Assembly: GCA_039105265.1 (NCBI GenBank)
Contig: JAPFFF010000001.1
Location: 186,001 to 250,000 of the forward strand
Direction of reading: 5' to 3'
Origin: Tritrichomonas musculus
Taxonomy: Eukaryota > Parabasalia > Tritrichomonadida > Tritrichomonadidae
DNA: 64,000 nt
Positions 42,101 through 51,902 of this stretch are shown in pieces; within the stretch, counting starts at the first letter, position 1; each line of letters begins with the position of its first letter. Under the pieces are notes generated by a model. It did no database searches and was not told the DNA's origin. It saw nothing but the letters and a program-made list of their open reading frames with translations. A program made the translations under genes and the position numbers.

Positions 42101-44781
42101 TAACGAAATTTTAAAAATAAAAAAGAATAGATTTTTGGTTCTTCTAATTGATTAATTGAATGAATTATTTCGTTTTGATCATCATTAAGTAAGTTTGGTG
42201 ACAGTTTTGATATAAACGCGGTTACGTCAGTTAAAAATTTTGATGTTGAGCAGTAATAAAATGATTCTTTTATAATTAAATATTTCATGCAAAGCAGCAA
42301 AAAATTAAAATCTTCTGTCGTTGGGTTCGCTTTTTTCTTAATAGAGCGGTTAAAAATATAGTCAGCAAAAATATAATAATCGCCAATTAGAACTAATGTA
42401 TGCGATGACTTAGGGTCATCGATGATCGTTAAGTTGTCTGATGTATAATCAGGTATTTTGCTCAATAAGCTTCGTGGATAATTAATTTCTTTTCTATTCA
42501 ATCGTGGTAATGAAGTAATTAGTTTATTTATTAGTTTTATCTTCATTTGGCGTCGAAGTTGCTGCATTAATTGAACAAAAGTTCGTAATGTCGAATTGCA
42601 AAAAAAACGTAATGCTGTTAAAGAATGAGCATCGCTCTCAATTGCTGGAATAAATAAGTTTGTCCAATATTCAACTGACTTCATTGGAACTTGGCAAAGA
42701 AGAGGAAAGAGAAAAAGAGCGAATAATGAAAGTAAAAGCTGAAGGTTAGGATCTTCTGATAAAAACGTGATCGAATAACTTAATTCATTTTGGTATTGCT
42801 TTATTAAACTTAAAAAGCAACTGAGTCTTTGAATTTTACAATTTTGAGAAATTGAATGAAAAATGGTAACAAGAAGCTCAATTATCATGATATCTTTTGA
42901 ATGAATTCCTTTTAAAACGAATCGAAAAAGATCATATGAAATGGAATTGATTGTAGTGCTTGAAAGAGGAATTTTACCTGAATTAGACGAATTAAAATTT
43001 TGAATGGTTGGCTTTTGATTTGAATTTGTATTTGGCTTGATTTTAGAAATCGTGTTTATATTGGCTGTTGCTGAATTATTTGGAATATATTGATAATTTT
43101 CTGATAAGAAAGCCTCAATAAATGCAAATCTAGTTATATCAAGAAGGTTAGGTTGAGCTTTTGGCATAAAAATAAGTTCAAATTTCATTGAAATATTTGA
43201 AAAAAAAGATAAAAAATACGCATTTGGATCCTTAATTGTTTTCAAAATTAGTTGATGCAATTTTTTGTGATATATGTGATATGATTTATCCGGCAAAATA
43301 TATTTGATATTTTCATGTAAAATTGGATGAAGAATGTTGCTGTTCAATAATGATAAAATTTTACTGAATTTTTCAAAAATTATCATTGTTCGATCCACAA
43401 AATCACGCTGCGAAACTTGGCTTAAAAAAACTATAGATATTGTGGGATCTGGAGACTTTGGATGTGTAATCAATCCAATTTGATCAACAAGAAAAGAAAT
43501 ATATTTAAAAAGCCGAGACATTATTAAAAAAAATCCAGAATCAGCTCTTTGTGGAACATCATGGCTTAATACAAGAAAAAACAAATGGATTAAATGATGA
43601 TTTGAATCAATCCATGAATCAGAATCAAACTGTGCTTGTTTTTGATGAAAATCAAACATTTTATAATCAATATACATTAATTCAAAAGATGAAATAATTT
43701 GATTTAAGAATTCACAAGTTAATTTATCTCTCAAAATTTCACTTGTTAATAATGACTGAATAATTGTTGTGGCTTGTCTAACTGTTTTTATATGATAGTT
43801 TCCGATCATTGGCCATATTGATGGCATAATATTTTGATAAGTTGAAGCTGTCTTAGTTTTGATATTATCTGTATATTGAGATAAACTAGTAATGAATTGC
43901 AAAATGCATCTTCGTTTGTTAAATGGAGGATAAACAAATAAATGCATATTATTTAGTATTACTAATATAAAAAATTTTATCAACTCTGTTGGTCGATTAT
44001 TTTCATCAAAAGATAGTAAAAAGCAAAGGCATAGCAAATAATTTTGGAAAACATGAGAATCTTCTATTGAATCTTTTATGGTATTCTGGAGTTTGATTAG
44101 TATTGTTAAAGATTCTGGGCTAATTGTTTTAGAGCATTCAATAAATCGTGCTACTAATTTTAAAATTTTAGAAATAAGGATATTCATATTCGGCGAATTT
44201 TTATAGCATAGAGCTGCATCAATAAATTTTAAAAAAGAATCAATCAATTTAATGATTATCTCTTTTGCTGTTTTTAAATCAGAAATATCAAAAATATGTT
44301 TTAAAGATTGAACTATTAATAAAATCAAATCTATATCAACTTCTGAAATATTTAGAGTCGATTGATCAATCTGTTGAAAAATCCAAGAAAATAAATTTTC
44401 TATTTTATTTTGATTTGCAGGTAAACATATCGAAAAGTGATCAACAATAACAATAAATGCTAATTTACATGAATTTCCATTGGTTTTTTCTAAATATTGA
44501 AAAGCTATTTCTTCAATTAATTCTGAATAACGTAAAGAGGTGATTTGAGGACGGATCAAATGTAGAATCGAAAGAAATCTGCAAATTAAATAAGAATTTT
44601 GCTGATTCGATTTTAAAAAAAATTCCAAATAATGAATCAAATAATTGATTAAATAATCAACTTTTGATTGGAGTAAAGAATTAACCGAAAAAACAAGTAT
44701 ATCTTCGAAAATGTCAAGTGTCGCGTCAGTAGGATATGGAAAATCTTGTATTGTGTCAATGAAAAGATCGAAATTTTCCAT
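36133..44781 (-). CDS. TRRAP: TRRAP/Tra1-type pseudokinase (PIKK family), 2882 aa
   Basis: A giant helical-repeat protein that in other eukaryotes is the activator-binding scaffold of SAGA and NuA4/TIP60 histone acetyltransferase complexes in the nucleus. About 1-1950 is HEAT-like helical repeat; about 1950-2480 corresponds to the FAT domain; about 2550-2830 is a PIKK-type kinase fold; the last 30 residues, ending SQPLAYSWL, form the FATC. The kinase region aligns by eye with TRRAP: the lobe around SRTRATFTFYPYVFLLHPDL, and PLTRMFTEFVPNFMIHGTF where TRRAP has a similar LTPNISEF segment. The catalytic HRD-like Asp and the DFG motif are not seen, as expected for TRRAP and unlike TOR, ATM or SMG1. 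It is shorter than the usual 3700-3800 residues. A low-complexity Ser/Thr/Ala stretch lies in the FAT region (near 38110). Intronless and open throughout. Confidence 0.85.
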   Translation of the reverse strand: MENFDLFIDTIQDFPYPTDATLDIFEDILVFSVNSLLQSKVDYLINYLIHYLEFFLKSNQQNSYLICRFLSILHLIRPQITSLRYSELIEEIAFQYLEKTNGNSCKLAFIVIVDHFSICLPANQNKIENLFSWIFQQIDQSTLNISEVDIDLILLIVQSLKHIFDISDLKTAKEIIIKLIDSFLKFIDAALCYKNSPNMNILISKILKLVARFIECSKTISPESLTILIKLQNTIKDSIEDSHVFQNYLLCLCFLLSFDENNRPTELIKFFILVILNNMHLFVYPPFNKRRCILQFITSLSQYTDNIKTKTASTYQNIMPSIWPMIGNYHIKTVRQATTIIQSLLTSEILRDKLTCEFLNQIISSFELMYIDYKMFDFHQKQAQFDSDSWIDSNHHLIHLFFLVLSHDVPQRADSGFFLIMSRLFKYISFLVDQIGLITHPKSPDPTISIVFLSQVSQRDFVDRTMIIFEKFSKILSLLNSNILHPILHENIKYILPDKSYHIYHKKLHQLILKTIKDPNAYFLSFFSNISMKFELIFMPKAQPNLLDITRFAFIEAFLSENYQYIPNNSATANINTISKIKPNTNSNQKPTIQNFNSSNSGKIPLSSTTINSISYDLFRFVLKGIHSKDIMIIELLVTIFHSISQNCKIQRLSCFLSLIKQYQNELSYSITFLSEDPNLQLLLSLFALFLFPLLCQVPMKSVEYWTNLFIPAIESDAHSLTALRFFCNSTLRTFVQLMQQLRRQMKIKLINKLITSLPRLNRKEINYPRSLLSKIPDYTSDNLTIIDDPKSSHTLVLIGDYYIFADYIFNRSIKKKANPTTEDFNFLLLCMKYLIIKESFYYCSTSKFLTDVTAFISKLSPNLLNDDQNEIIHSINQLEEPKIYSFLFLKFRYLSNNKFNYKIERPEIFIEYLIQLLHSISTASTALSIINELLYQIPLSSFYVRLNYILISAASNDVNGCRKVIENHFLIQTINTPEEQKIAIELCSQYNKFSTQYSKQIRKVSLIGMKHYLTKFAMTNSTVEYRNQLIKDLPQIITKNKIADVLQFLFLFPFKDFPDPVSFVNKLIDALSTIQLKNVMKEVQLLMKDIRIQESPTYSLSIAKFCIKAILHFLVEIEESQPSLWEKFLITLRNDKFKQLLPFLLKYSKKLVKFKSLPTELLNIFGTSNKLPQFSCQLEDLLLLKFEIIYSPIKITTDLVNFIHTMLTNVIQKLSKQLIIPYTQQLFSIIKEVYSKNPVLTPELTRCVYISVEITLSPHLYAIPLSFPIENLVEELPELSYQILISKLKKSFSIDVIFLFCKLFINQNSNKFRSHCISNIENNLSKIFIYLESLSKNEFDFVLSTVLLNMEKVVNEIINEKELIKIQSISIGFFDKLQNRGNIFYFKPSLLYGFLEIFLPMKFVKQYTENSDLLYIFQNEILPLILSVPRIFYHLVFLNKIVKFMSEFPSISIREQIFKNIENMSADNAYEKSFILAIVYEYYKNFHADEEIELSVDFSSFSNKPSFPAVLLNYTATSIGLLKGVNLIDAGDCKTLFLLPHSHALGIKLKLVDLSTCFTLSRIVNISKILFSIDPAILDQKEITNKTILFFEKMPLVVPSSIRSFLAIGKNLRYYELNNRRFKQFIIQFFTANVTTVHQRPDKFSIYYMPYFFKGLLEQDQIHDRAFELCIFCSVMLLTKKFDQQLPVGQLLPSIIESLLPKVNKDLIDGKLMDQIQDNLTYYKLSSSEANKDSSFGDSMNMKLLMQLTSTLSEVLFKKKYISDLPNWFFSACLSPSIFFSSSYYTLLFPVYITAVQSCSKYDKMKTAFELTNQISIYYQNIIKSPKLKSPFASVAQWLNDVHKANENKILDKEELQLQKLLEALLPVNCEQMIFTLSTIKQPINPYALKLLEKTFKEEGFLQLKNICSNNPIAKLVYASKSSNIYKDLFVFDWFSIDQDYHLIIFLKFLFDEKLMNIIDEMNVDDLKSFASTAINQIEKKYPQFTNFVNFYMSIFPNSTLAQSFWPSSSHLFLESPLPYQSFLTNTSYLNQINFPEDALGILKLKVPELSTAVSFHQLSSYKAAQYYYQKEMYENGDKTYFFALNELRKVSFNLSLFLAPDLYERLISKTESNKPNINLPFIKDYNGKFIKENLTTFSSHVYLPFLMNSSIYEEVYHLLDCLQKRIAPKPQTLCNYNLMRTLDKQNMMASSLAWQLTIYQELKNSLAADSAAATISSSSTTSSTVTPTPAASIAVVEDLIRKSRILLCRILMRCGAIQSSMKQLLIGVQGRELSRIAHVSESNIVYLMPFISLIPTPLPNIALLKINCQIYLHDFKSTNSFKSTNLPPFDKLWLSAIVIIHQYYPEMLNLSQFFQRLQSDMSTSTSENLEFYLSLALSVIRKNKNFDAAFKCFETSMLANVEDKNKNLYLRWLPHFLYLFESLPSDFLISLFNRQSSHFLLIAYHSKYCKKIRNESNFDEVMKKIMNTKEGKEINEFETAFKWIKLCKEDILRLSEISQCHIKLYEMLKSNQVDQITDDMISFCLQNPPIFQTKRNFTSLTSFTGFKFPALPQRVMNVSLKADGKEEAMLNFITAKDGGIRNFMLVSPRIYRYTIAEHLFIQCISHYIDHHPSSRTRATFTFYPYVFLLHPDLLMIHLAPSIFHLIPMATQLQLGNYSKLFYDNCKLFEGKMDESPKSMKERREKALDLIFSNKKNNYKDIFLTASENFKINFLVLRQTFISHYAFYSSIRFIFGVSLPFVPSVCIFGDAMRCCIPSFFQFEAQKGKNDENISQIPLTRMFTEFVPNFMIHGTFATTWNTVPEVLANHHQQLRIFLQALVPNETPTENIENIIQNSKKMALQTSEICDKVDTVFPFELFNHLIECSQNSIYSQPLAYSWL

Positions 44782-44794
44782 CCACTTTATTTCT

Positions 44795-44801
44795 TATCGT
44801 T
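44795..44801 (-). promoter_or_regulatory. AACGATA Myb-like element before the TRRAP-like gene
   Basis: Read on the minus strand, TTAAACGATAAG lies 14-20 bases before the start codon. AACGATA matches the Myb-recognition core reported in trichomonad promoters. No TCACT-type initiator is present, so this gene may use the alternative promoter class. Confidence 0.45.
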
Positions 44802-44929
44802 TAAAATTCAATTTTTATATTAATAACTTTTTAAACATTGTAAAAGGAATCTTTTTATAAAAAGATATTGAATTAAATTTTTAATGTTGTTATATTGATT
44901 TTTTGAATTGATATTTGGTTATTTGAAAT

Positions 44930-45120
44930 ATTTTAATTTTACCGTCTTTTCGGGATTATAAAGGAAATATCCACTATTATAAAGGAAAGGTTCTACGTAA
45001 TAACGGAAATATTCATTATGATAACCGAAAAGTTCAATATGATTACCAGAAAAAAGAGTATATGAAACATTTTTGTTCATTATTGCAGAGTAAAATGGAT
45101 GATGATTACCAGAATGCACT
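44930..45120. repeat. Degenerate short tandem repeat
   Basis: Five or six loose units of about 20-24 bp, each combining an ATTATAA or ATGATAA part with a GGAAATATCC or CCGAAAAGTTC part. A 66-codon minus-strand frame runs through it but reflects the repeat rather than a gene. Confidence 0.5.
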
Positions 45121-45218
45121 TTTTAGTGGAAAATTTGTGGATATTTATTAAATGGATCACTTGGGATGGAATTATGGATCCTTTCAAGTAGTTATATATT
45201 TTTAATTGTGTGGTTTAC

Positions 45219-45710
45219 TTAAAGGCATTCTTTCCAATTGTTTGCATGGCATTCAATTGGATAGTAAATCCATCTTGTGTAAAATCCTATTTTATCAAAT
45301 AAATGCTCTATATATGAATCTAGAAGATGATTCATTCCTCTTTGAGGGTCCATTAGGGTCCACTCAATTGTGGCATTTGGGAAAAATAAAAAGAATCTGG
45401 TAGAAATGCTCGTAAGAAGATTTTCATCGAAATTGAATTTACATTTGACTATATCAAGAGATGTTTCATACATTTTTTGTCGAATTTCTATGCATTTGTG
45501 AAGTTCACGATAATAATTTCTTATAAATGCTTGCTTTGGGCCAATATTGAATGGTGTATCTCTTGCTGTTACAATTTTGCATAAACTCTGGTACATATAG
45601 TCATCTTCATTTAAATCTAAATCTTCTGGGTGTGTTTCGATAAGATCTGATAGGTTCTCTATTGGGTAGTTCTCTGTAGGCCCTACGTTGGACTCGGAGA
45701 TGGCGAACAT
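45219..45710 (-). CDS. Unknown protein, 163 aa, probably mobile-element derived
   Basis: A frame with normal amino-acid mix, acidic N-terminus (ETHPEDLDLNEDDYMYQSLC) and a folded, aromatic-rich remainder (RNYYRELHKCIEIRQKMYET, ISTRFFLFFPNATIEWTLMD, FYTRWIYYPIECHANNWKE). No domain was recognised. It lies between the TRRAP-like promoter and plus-strand gene remnants that precede the second Polinton; the codon bias resembles the latter. The divergent arrangement with the 45781 frame suggests a shared 70-bp upstream region. Confidence 0.5.
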   Translation of the reverse strand: MFAISESNVGPTENYPIENLSDLIETHPEDLDLNEDDYMYQSLCKIVTARDTPFNIGPKQAFIRNYYRELHKCIEIRQKMYETSLDIVKCKFNFDENLLTSISTRFFLFFPNATIEWTLMDPQRGMNHLLDSYIEHLFDKIGFYTRWIYYPIECHANNWKECL

Positions 45711-45780
45711 AAGTAAAAATGATGTGGTGAGGTGAGCACGAAAAACAATACGCAGCTTTATTTATGATACAACAAGGTTA

Positions 45781-46088
45781 TTGGAATTAGCTGATTCATT
45801 AAACGACGACATAAAAACAATTGAAAAACTGGAATCAGAAAATCTAAGGCTCACCGAACAAAACGGCTATATTAATACTGAAATTGGTAAAAATTCAATG
45901 TCCGATCCGAGATGGGAAATGATTGTTGAAAATGAGCTAAAAATTGATGAAAATCGAGATAAATTGGACGATTTGAAAAAAGAAGAAGAAAAAAGAAAGT
46001 CCAATTGGAAACAAAAGCACAAGTATTGAATCAATTTGTCGATGAGTTACGAGATTGCTTCGTAGACCCACTAAATTTGGGGGAACCA
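45781..46088 (+). pseudogene. Short coiled-coil remnant, plus strand
   Basis: Encodes a Glu/Asn-rich coil (NDDIKTIEKLESENLRLTEQ, then ELKIDENRDKLDDLKKEEEK) with further related sequence to about 46088. It has no clear ATG start and is broken. Probably part of the same mobile-element gene set as its neighbours; function unknown. Confidence 0.35.
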
Positions 46089-46155
46089 GAATATTCAGAT
46101 GAATAAACAATTTAATTTTCATTATTTGTTGTTTTATGTTTATTTTTATTGAAAA

Positions 46156-47683
46156 ATGGATGAAAATCAAGTTATTGAACAAAATCAACAGCCTGAACAA
46201 TTAACAGATGAACAACTCCTTGCAAAATATCAAGAAGCAAAACAAGATTTATTAAATAATAATGGTGGTGTTATAAGTAAATATGGTGAATATTTATTTC
46301 CTGATGAAGATAGTAGACAAGAATTTGATTGGTTGTATGATGCATGTTCTAAAGTATAGAATGGACCACCGAATTTAAATACAGTAATTAATTATTATCA
46401 AAAACATCCAAATGAAATATTGAATGAATGGATTGATTTGATTGAATACGCTCGAGTAGTTTTAGATTTTATGATTAACAGTGATGTCAGAAATATTTTT
46501 TGCCCTGGATTCGGTATTGAAGAAATTGATAGAGAATATCAAATATGTAAAACCAAAAAGAAATCTCTACTGGATAGTTTGGAAAATTTTCGAAAATATA
46601 GAGTGGACAAACTTTTGAAAGTATTTGGAATAGATGAAGAGGAAATAAAAGAATGGAAAAGTGATTATCAAAGTGGTGGAGAATTTCTTGGTTGGACAGA
46701 ATTGGAAGCTGCTTTTTGGTGGAGTGTTTGTCAACGCATTTATCGATTTGATGGAAAATATGAAATTGATTATCTTGTTAAAATTATAGAGATTAGAGAT
46801 CCACTCACAGATATTGTTTCATTTCGTGGAATCAGTTATCATCAAGAAATGGTCAAATTTTATTTAGAAATGAATGATGACATTCTGAATATTAATTTCG
46901 ACATTTTGACTGGTTTAATTCAAAATCAAGATTTGAATGCAATAGTTAATTACTTCAGATCAAAAATAACTCGAACAAGTCCGGTAGGAAATCAAATTAT
47001 TTGTCCAAAAGAATTATTTGATATAAGAGTATGGGATTATTATCAAGATGCAGCAAATAATACGATAAAAGACGTATTTTCAAAATTGAAGTTGTTAGAA
47101 GAAAAATTTAATGAGTTGGGAGCACTTGGATGGAAAAATGCATATATTGTTTACACATGGACTTTTTATAAATTGAGAGAGCAAAACATTCGATATCTCG
47201 AACCTGATACAGCATATCAGATAATGGAAAATCTTGTAAAATTATTAACTACACTCGGAACAGATGATTGTTTAAAATTAATATATGTTCCAGAAATCGA
47301 AGCAACATATAATGCAATCACTAAGCTGACTGATACACAAATAACTTCATTTAGAATCGACACTGAAAAATCTAAAAATAAAGAAAAGAATTTTAGAAGC
47401 TCAGAGAATAAAGAAAAGAGCAATTTATGATTTAATTAGAGACATTTATGCTGCAAAAAATCCAAACGTACAAGGTCAATTAACAGTAGACCAAGTAGAT
47501 CAAATTTATTATACAAAATTCAACGATAGATATAAAAATAATCAAAATCCATCTCAAATAAATGAGCATATTCTAGATGAATTACAAAATGAATATAAAG
47601 AAATATCTCCTGAAAAAGCAGTAGTATATACTAGTCGGTTTCCGCGGGGCACGGCTGCCCACGCGTCAACACGAACTAGTTAA
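46156..47683 (+). pseudogene. Unrecognised protein, broken, with normal coding character
   Basis: Coding-like sequence on the plus strand: 46156-46359 begins MDENQVIEQNQQPEQLTDEQ; 46420-47430 is the main open frame of 336 codons; similar composition runs on to about 47683. The main part is helical and aromatic-rich (SDYQSGGEFLGWTELEAAFW, ALGWKNAYIVYTWTFYKLRE) with an acidic start and a lysine-rich end. I recognise no family. It is probably from a virus-like element because of its setting beside the second Polinton, but this is not shown by any motif. Confidence 0.45.
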
Positions 47684-47850
47684 AAAAAAAAAAAAAAATA
47701 AAAAATAAAAAATAAAAAAAAAAAATTTAAAAAAAAAATTCTTCTTCTTTTCATGTTATCCCACCCACCCACCTCAAAGCTCACCATTTATGAAACGGCA
47801 CAGGTACCCCACCCCTACCGCCCATCTATGAAACGGCACAGGTACCACCC
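47640..47850. other. Sharp composition change: GC-rich patch, poly(A) and C-rich repeats
   Basis: A GC-rich patch with two ACTAGT words (47630-47680) is followed by about 60 bases of nearly pure A, then a C-rich segment in which TATGAAACGGCACAGGTACC occurs twice (about 47789 and 47826). The abrupt changes suggest the outer edge of the second Polinton or a join between unrelated sequences. Confidence 0.5.
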
Positions 47851-47864
47851 CGAGAATCTCGTAC

Positions 47865-49690
47865 CTATTTCTTTCTATATATTGCATCAAATGTTGATTC
47901 ATATCTATCATCTAAATCAAGTGTTATGTCTTCAACAAGCATGTCATAACCGATATAGGTAATTGTATTTTCTTTACCATAAATTTCATCCATATACAAT
48001 TCATTATCGCCAGCACAATGGTTATACGTTATTAATCTAACATAATGTTGTTTTTGACTCTTATCTGTCCAAATTAACAAATATTCACCATCTTCTACAG
48101 GTGCACCATCAGATGTAGTGGCTTCTACTTGGAACAAGTTATCACCATAATAAAAACTAAAATATATCGAATGAGACTCAGTAATGTTCTCAGTAAAAGA
48201 AGAATAAAAGGTTTTCCAATCAAGTGGCGGATTTTCAAGAGCAGCTAACCTAGCTTCCATTGCTGCTATAGTATCCTTTAATGTAGCATTCTCTCTCTCT
48301 AAATTTGATATTTTGCTATTTATTGTTACGATACTAGCAACATGTTCACCTACTAGAATAGCTAAATCTTGTTGAGCTTTAATATAAGTATTTAATGAAT
48401 TAGATGTATTATCTATTTTTGTTTTTACTTCCTCAAGCTCACTTTTTAATGCATAATTTGATAAATCAACTGGTTCTGGCATATCTGTTTTCAAAGCATA
48501 TTTATCTTGGAGAAATGCAAGATTAACAACACTGTTTAAGTTTGTTTCATCATAATCCTCATTTGCAATATAGTAACTTATTACATTGATTCTATGTCGG
48601 TTATCTAAATCATAAACTACTCCGCAACTTGTACTCATTTCTAATGTTAATGTTATATTTTGAGCACCATTATTTAAAACATAATCATTATTATTAATAC
48701 CTGATATAGTGAATATTCCTTTATATTTAATATTTTCATCAGTTTTATCATATCTATCAAATAACATTCCATATTGTTTCCATTTTTCTAAATATTGACT
48801 TGCACTAGTATAAAGAACCGAAATAGTATTAACGCCATTGCCTCCATCATAAGTTAATTCTAATTCTTGATTGAAAGTAATTTTTGTATCCATAATTTCT
48901 GGAATTTCGCTTTTCAGAGCATATTCACTTAAATCAACAGGTTCTGGTATATCTTTCTTTAATGCATACTCCTTTAGTACATCATTAACCTCATCAACTG
49001 TGGGGTATTCATTCATAATAGTAGCTATTGATTCATTATTGTCGTGGGATATCTTTTCAAGTGAGTCTACCTTGTTGTTAAGTGCATCTATATCACATGT
49101 ATATGCTATATCCTTAACCTCAAATGACATTCTCCTAACAGCACTATTTTCTTTAATGGCTATACCAGTAACTCTTACTTGCTGTGGGTTGGCTATAACT
49201 ATTGTCTTGCCATTTAAGGTGCATGTTGGGAAGTAATCACTGCCCTCATATTGACTTATAGTACCACCTGCAATAGTAATAGTTATTATACACTCCTCAT
49301 AGTCGATGTCATTAAACTCACTAACCTTCATAACCATTAGTCTTGCCTTAATAGTACCATCTGTAATAACATCTTCAGCTTCAAGGTGTACTTCCTTATT
49401 AACAATACTACCTACTATATCAATAGTATCATCTCTTACTAAATCATTCTTATCAACATAGTTATTATTTTCTACTTCCTCATTAACCTCATTTATTTTA
49501 TCAGCTAATAGCCTAAATGCAGGTTTTAATGATTCCCTGAAGTGGTTGCATAAATCAATAGCATCTCGATATGTTGTTATTGTCTTTGAAATGTCTTCAG
49601 TTTCATCAGTATATTCAACAACTACCTTTTCTGCATCACACCAATCAATAATAGGTGTTAAATCAGTTGTAGTTGACCTTCCTATTTTTA
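47865..49690 (-). CDS. Fibre-like virion protein, C-terminal part (Polinton fossil)
   Basis: The longest open frame is 47865-49337 (490 codons) with homologous coding character up to 49690. It has repeated modules of the form YALKxxIPEPVDLSxYALKSE, at least two pairs, which are familiar from phage tail fibres and trimeric adhesins, between longer beta-rich segments. Heptad regions (ISNLERENATLKDTIAAMEA RL) precede a beta-rich C-terminal head (ITYIGYDMLVEDITLDLDDR). The likely role is a virion spike or fibre for attachment, inferred from the repeats. The coding region is interrupted at 49690 by the 49692-51898 insertion; more of the same kind of gene lies at 51903-52330. Confidence 0.6.
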
Positions 49691-49691
49691 A

Positions 49692-51898
49692 GGGGGACCT
49701 TTCAATGTAAAACGATCAGGCCAAATTATTGGCCTAAAGGTTAAATAGATAATTATGATTTATAAGATTATCTTCTATGTTTTGTTTAGACAATTATATT
49801 ATTTCGCTTATGTTAATAACTATGTAAGTCATTTGATATATCAATTAAAGGTTAGACAATAATAATAAAAAAGTAAATTCAATTTCATTTTTAAAAACTG
49901 TTTTCACAATAAAATAAATTGATTATCAGATTGTTCACACATGCTTAATAAGTTTTATTTGATGTTTTTAATAGAAATTAAAATGAATTATAATAAGTTT
50001 TTTGATAATTACTTAAAAAAACATATTTATATATATATATCATACATATTTAATTTATTATATTATATAAAAATATAAAATATCAAAATAACAAAAACAT
50101 TGAGAGATAATAGGAATATTCAAAAAAAAATAGATTAAAGATTGATTATTATATATTGAATATGACTTTTATTGTTATTTATAATATATTATTATTTGAT
50201 ATATATTTGTTTAACTAATATATTAATACTATAATACTATATTTTAGTTTTAAAAATACTTTTGAAAATAAATGCGTAGTTTTATATTTATTTGTATTTA
50301 TATTGATCTTATTTTCGTTTAGTTTATTATTACATTTTATTATAATATATATCATTTTATAGATCTATAATATAAAGATTAAATTCGTTATTAATAAAGA
50401 TATAAGCATACTACTTTTTATATTTGAAAAATATTGAATGATTCAAACAATTTTACTCAGTTATTTAATGTATGAGATATCAATATTAGATTCATTTAAT
50501 ACACAAAAATAAACATATAATATATAAATAGATTAATTGAATACTTTTAAATAAACGTATTTAAATTTTGAGACTCTTTTCCTTTTCTATCAAAATATGA
50601 TTAATTCAATTTAAAAAAATAAAATATTAATAATATTATTATTTCAATTAATATTTATTAAATATTTATTATTATAATTATAATAAATATATTATATAGG
50701 AAATAACAAGAAATTAAAATATAATTAATATATATCTAATTGTATCAATTCAAACTTTCATTTTTTTTTTTTTTTTCATAAATTGAATTATTAAAATGCA
50801 TGTAATTCTATGTAAAACTATATTCAATCAATATAATCAATATAATATTTAATATACAATATATAGAAATTATATTATATATAATAAATAATTAACCCTG
50901 ATAAATAAAAAGATAAAACAATATTTTATATTAAATAAATACAATTTTTGTGAGAATTATTTTATTGAAAAAACTATTGATTACAATTATTTTGTTTTTA
51001 GAATTACCCACTTGATTCTAATATTTTTTAGTATTATATTGAATATTCAATTTATTGATGCATATTAAAATATATGTAAGTATATAATAATTTAAAAATA
51101 TATCATTTTTAAATTATTATTTATATATTAAACTATATATTTATGTATTTAAATCAATATTATTGGTATTATAAAATATGAATTGAATGTAAATTAATAT
51201 TTTCAAAACATCCTATATGTATTAATAAAGATGCCATTGATCTAATTAAATATGGACTAAGCAATTATAAAAAATTGAATGCAATATGTTTATTTAATAT
51301 AACAAATTACATCATATATAATATACATATTTTAAATAAAAACAATGTGTTTCTTTTTTAAAAATTGAATATTCATTTGCCAAACAATATAATAAAAATA
51401 TGCATGTTTACTTAATTTATAATAGAAATAAATAAATAAATATATATCTAAATCCAAAAACAGTTTATTTCAGCTGTAGGACAATTTTTGCTCTGATCAA
51501 TTTTCCATGTATTTTTATAATGGAGAATTTAAAAATGAAATAACTCAATCCATAAAATTATTTATCATATTATTTTTATATACATAGAAACTATGTAAGC
51601 CAAATTAAATAATCTAGGTCTCAAACTAGTAAATAATATATTACATGCATTAAAGCATCAAAGAATTTTGCAAACAATCATCATTTTTCATTATTTGATA
51701 TAAATTTTTGATATTTGAGGCCTAGATATTCTAAACTATCTATTACATAATATGATTGCCAAAAATCAAAATCACCTTAAATCTTTACATTGAGTTATTT
51801 CATTTTTAAATTTTCAATTAAAATTTGAATTAAAACGATAATATTCAAGTCAAATATTAATCGTTCAATTTATAATAGTAAACGGGGAAAGGTCCCCC
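49692..51898. mobile_element. 2.2-kb non-coding element inserted in the fibre gene
   Basis: It starts GGGGGACCTTTC and ends GAAAGGTCCCCC, perfect inverse, with TTAA on both sides (49688-49691, 51899-51902). The flank can be read either as a TTAA duplication (piggyBac-like target) or as TA with one more base in the repeat (Tc1/mariner-like). The interior is extremely AT-rich and has no coding frame. The break in composition with the fibre-coding flanks is sharp on both sides. It is younger than the Polinton that carries it. Confidence 0.82.
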
Positions 51899-51902
51899 TT
51901 AA

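Noticed and set aside
36133-44781. Active PIKK kinase such as TOR or ATM
   Set aside because: No HRD-like or DFG motif in the kinase-like region, and the C-terminal segments follow TRRAP more closely.
44919-45119. 66-codon minus-strand frame
   Set aside because: Follows a degenerate short tandem repeat; repetitive residues rather than a protein.
47865-49337. Host surface adhesin
   Set aside because: The YALKxxIPEPVDLS repeats are fibre-like, but no signal peptide or membrane anchor is visible and the gene lies in a Polinton.
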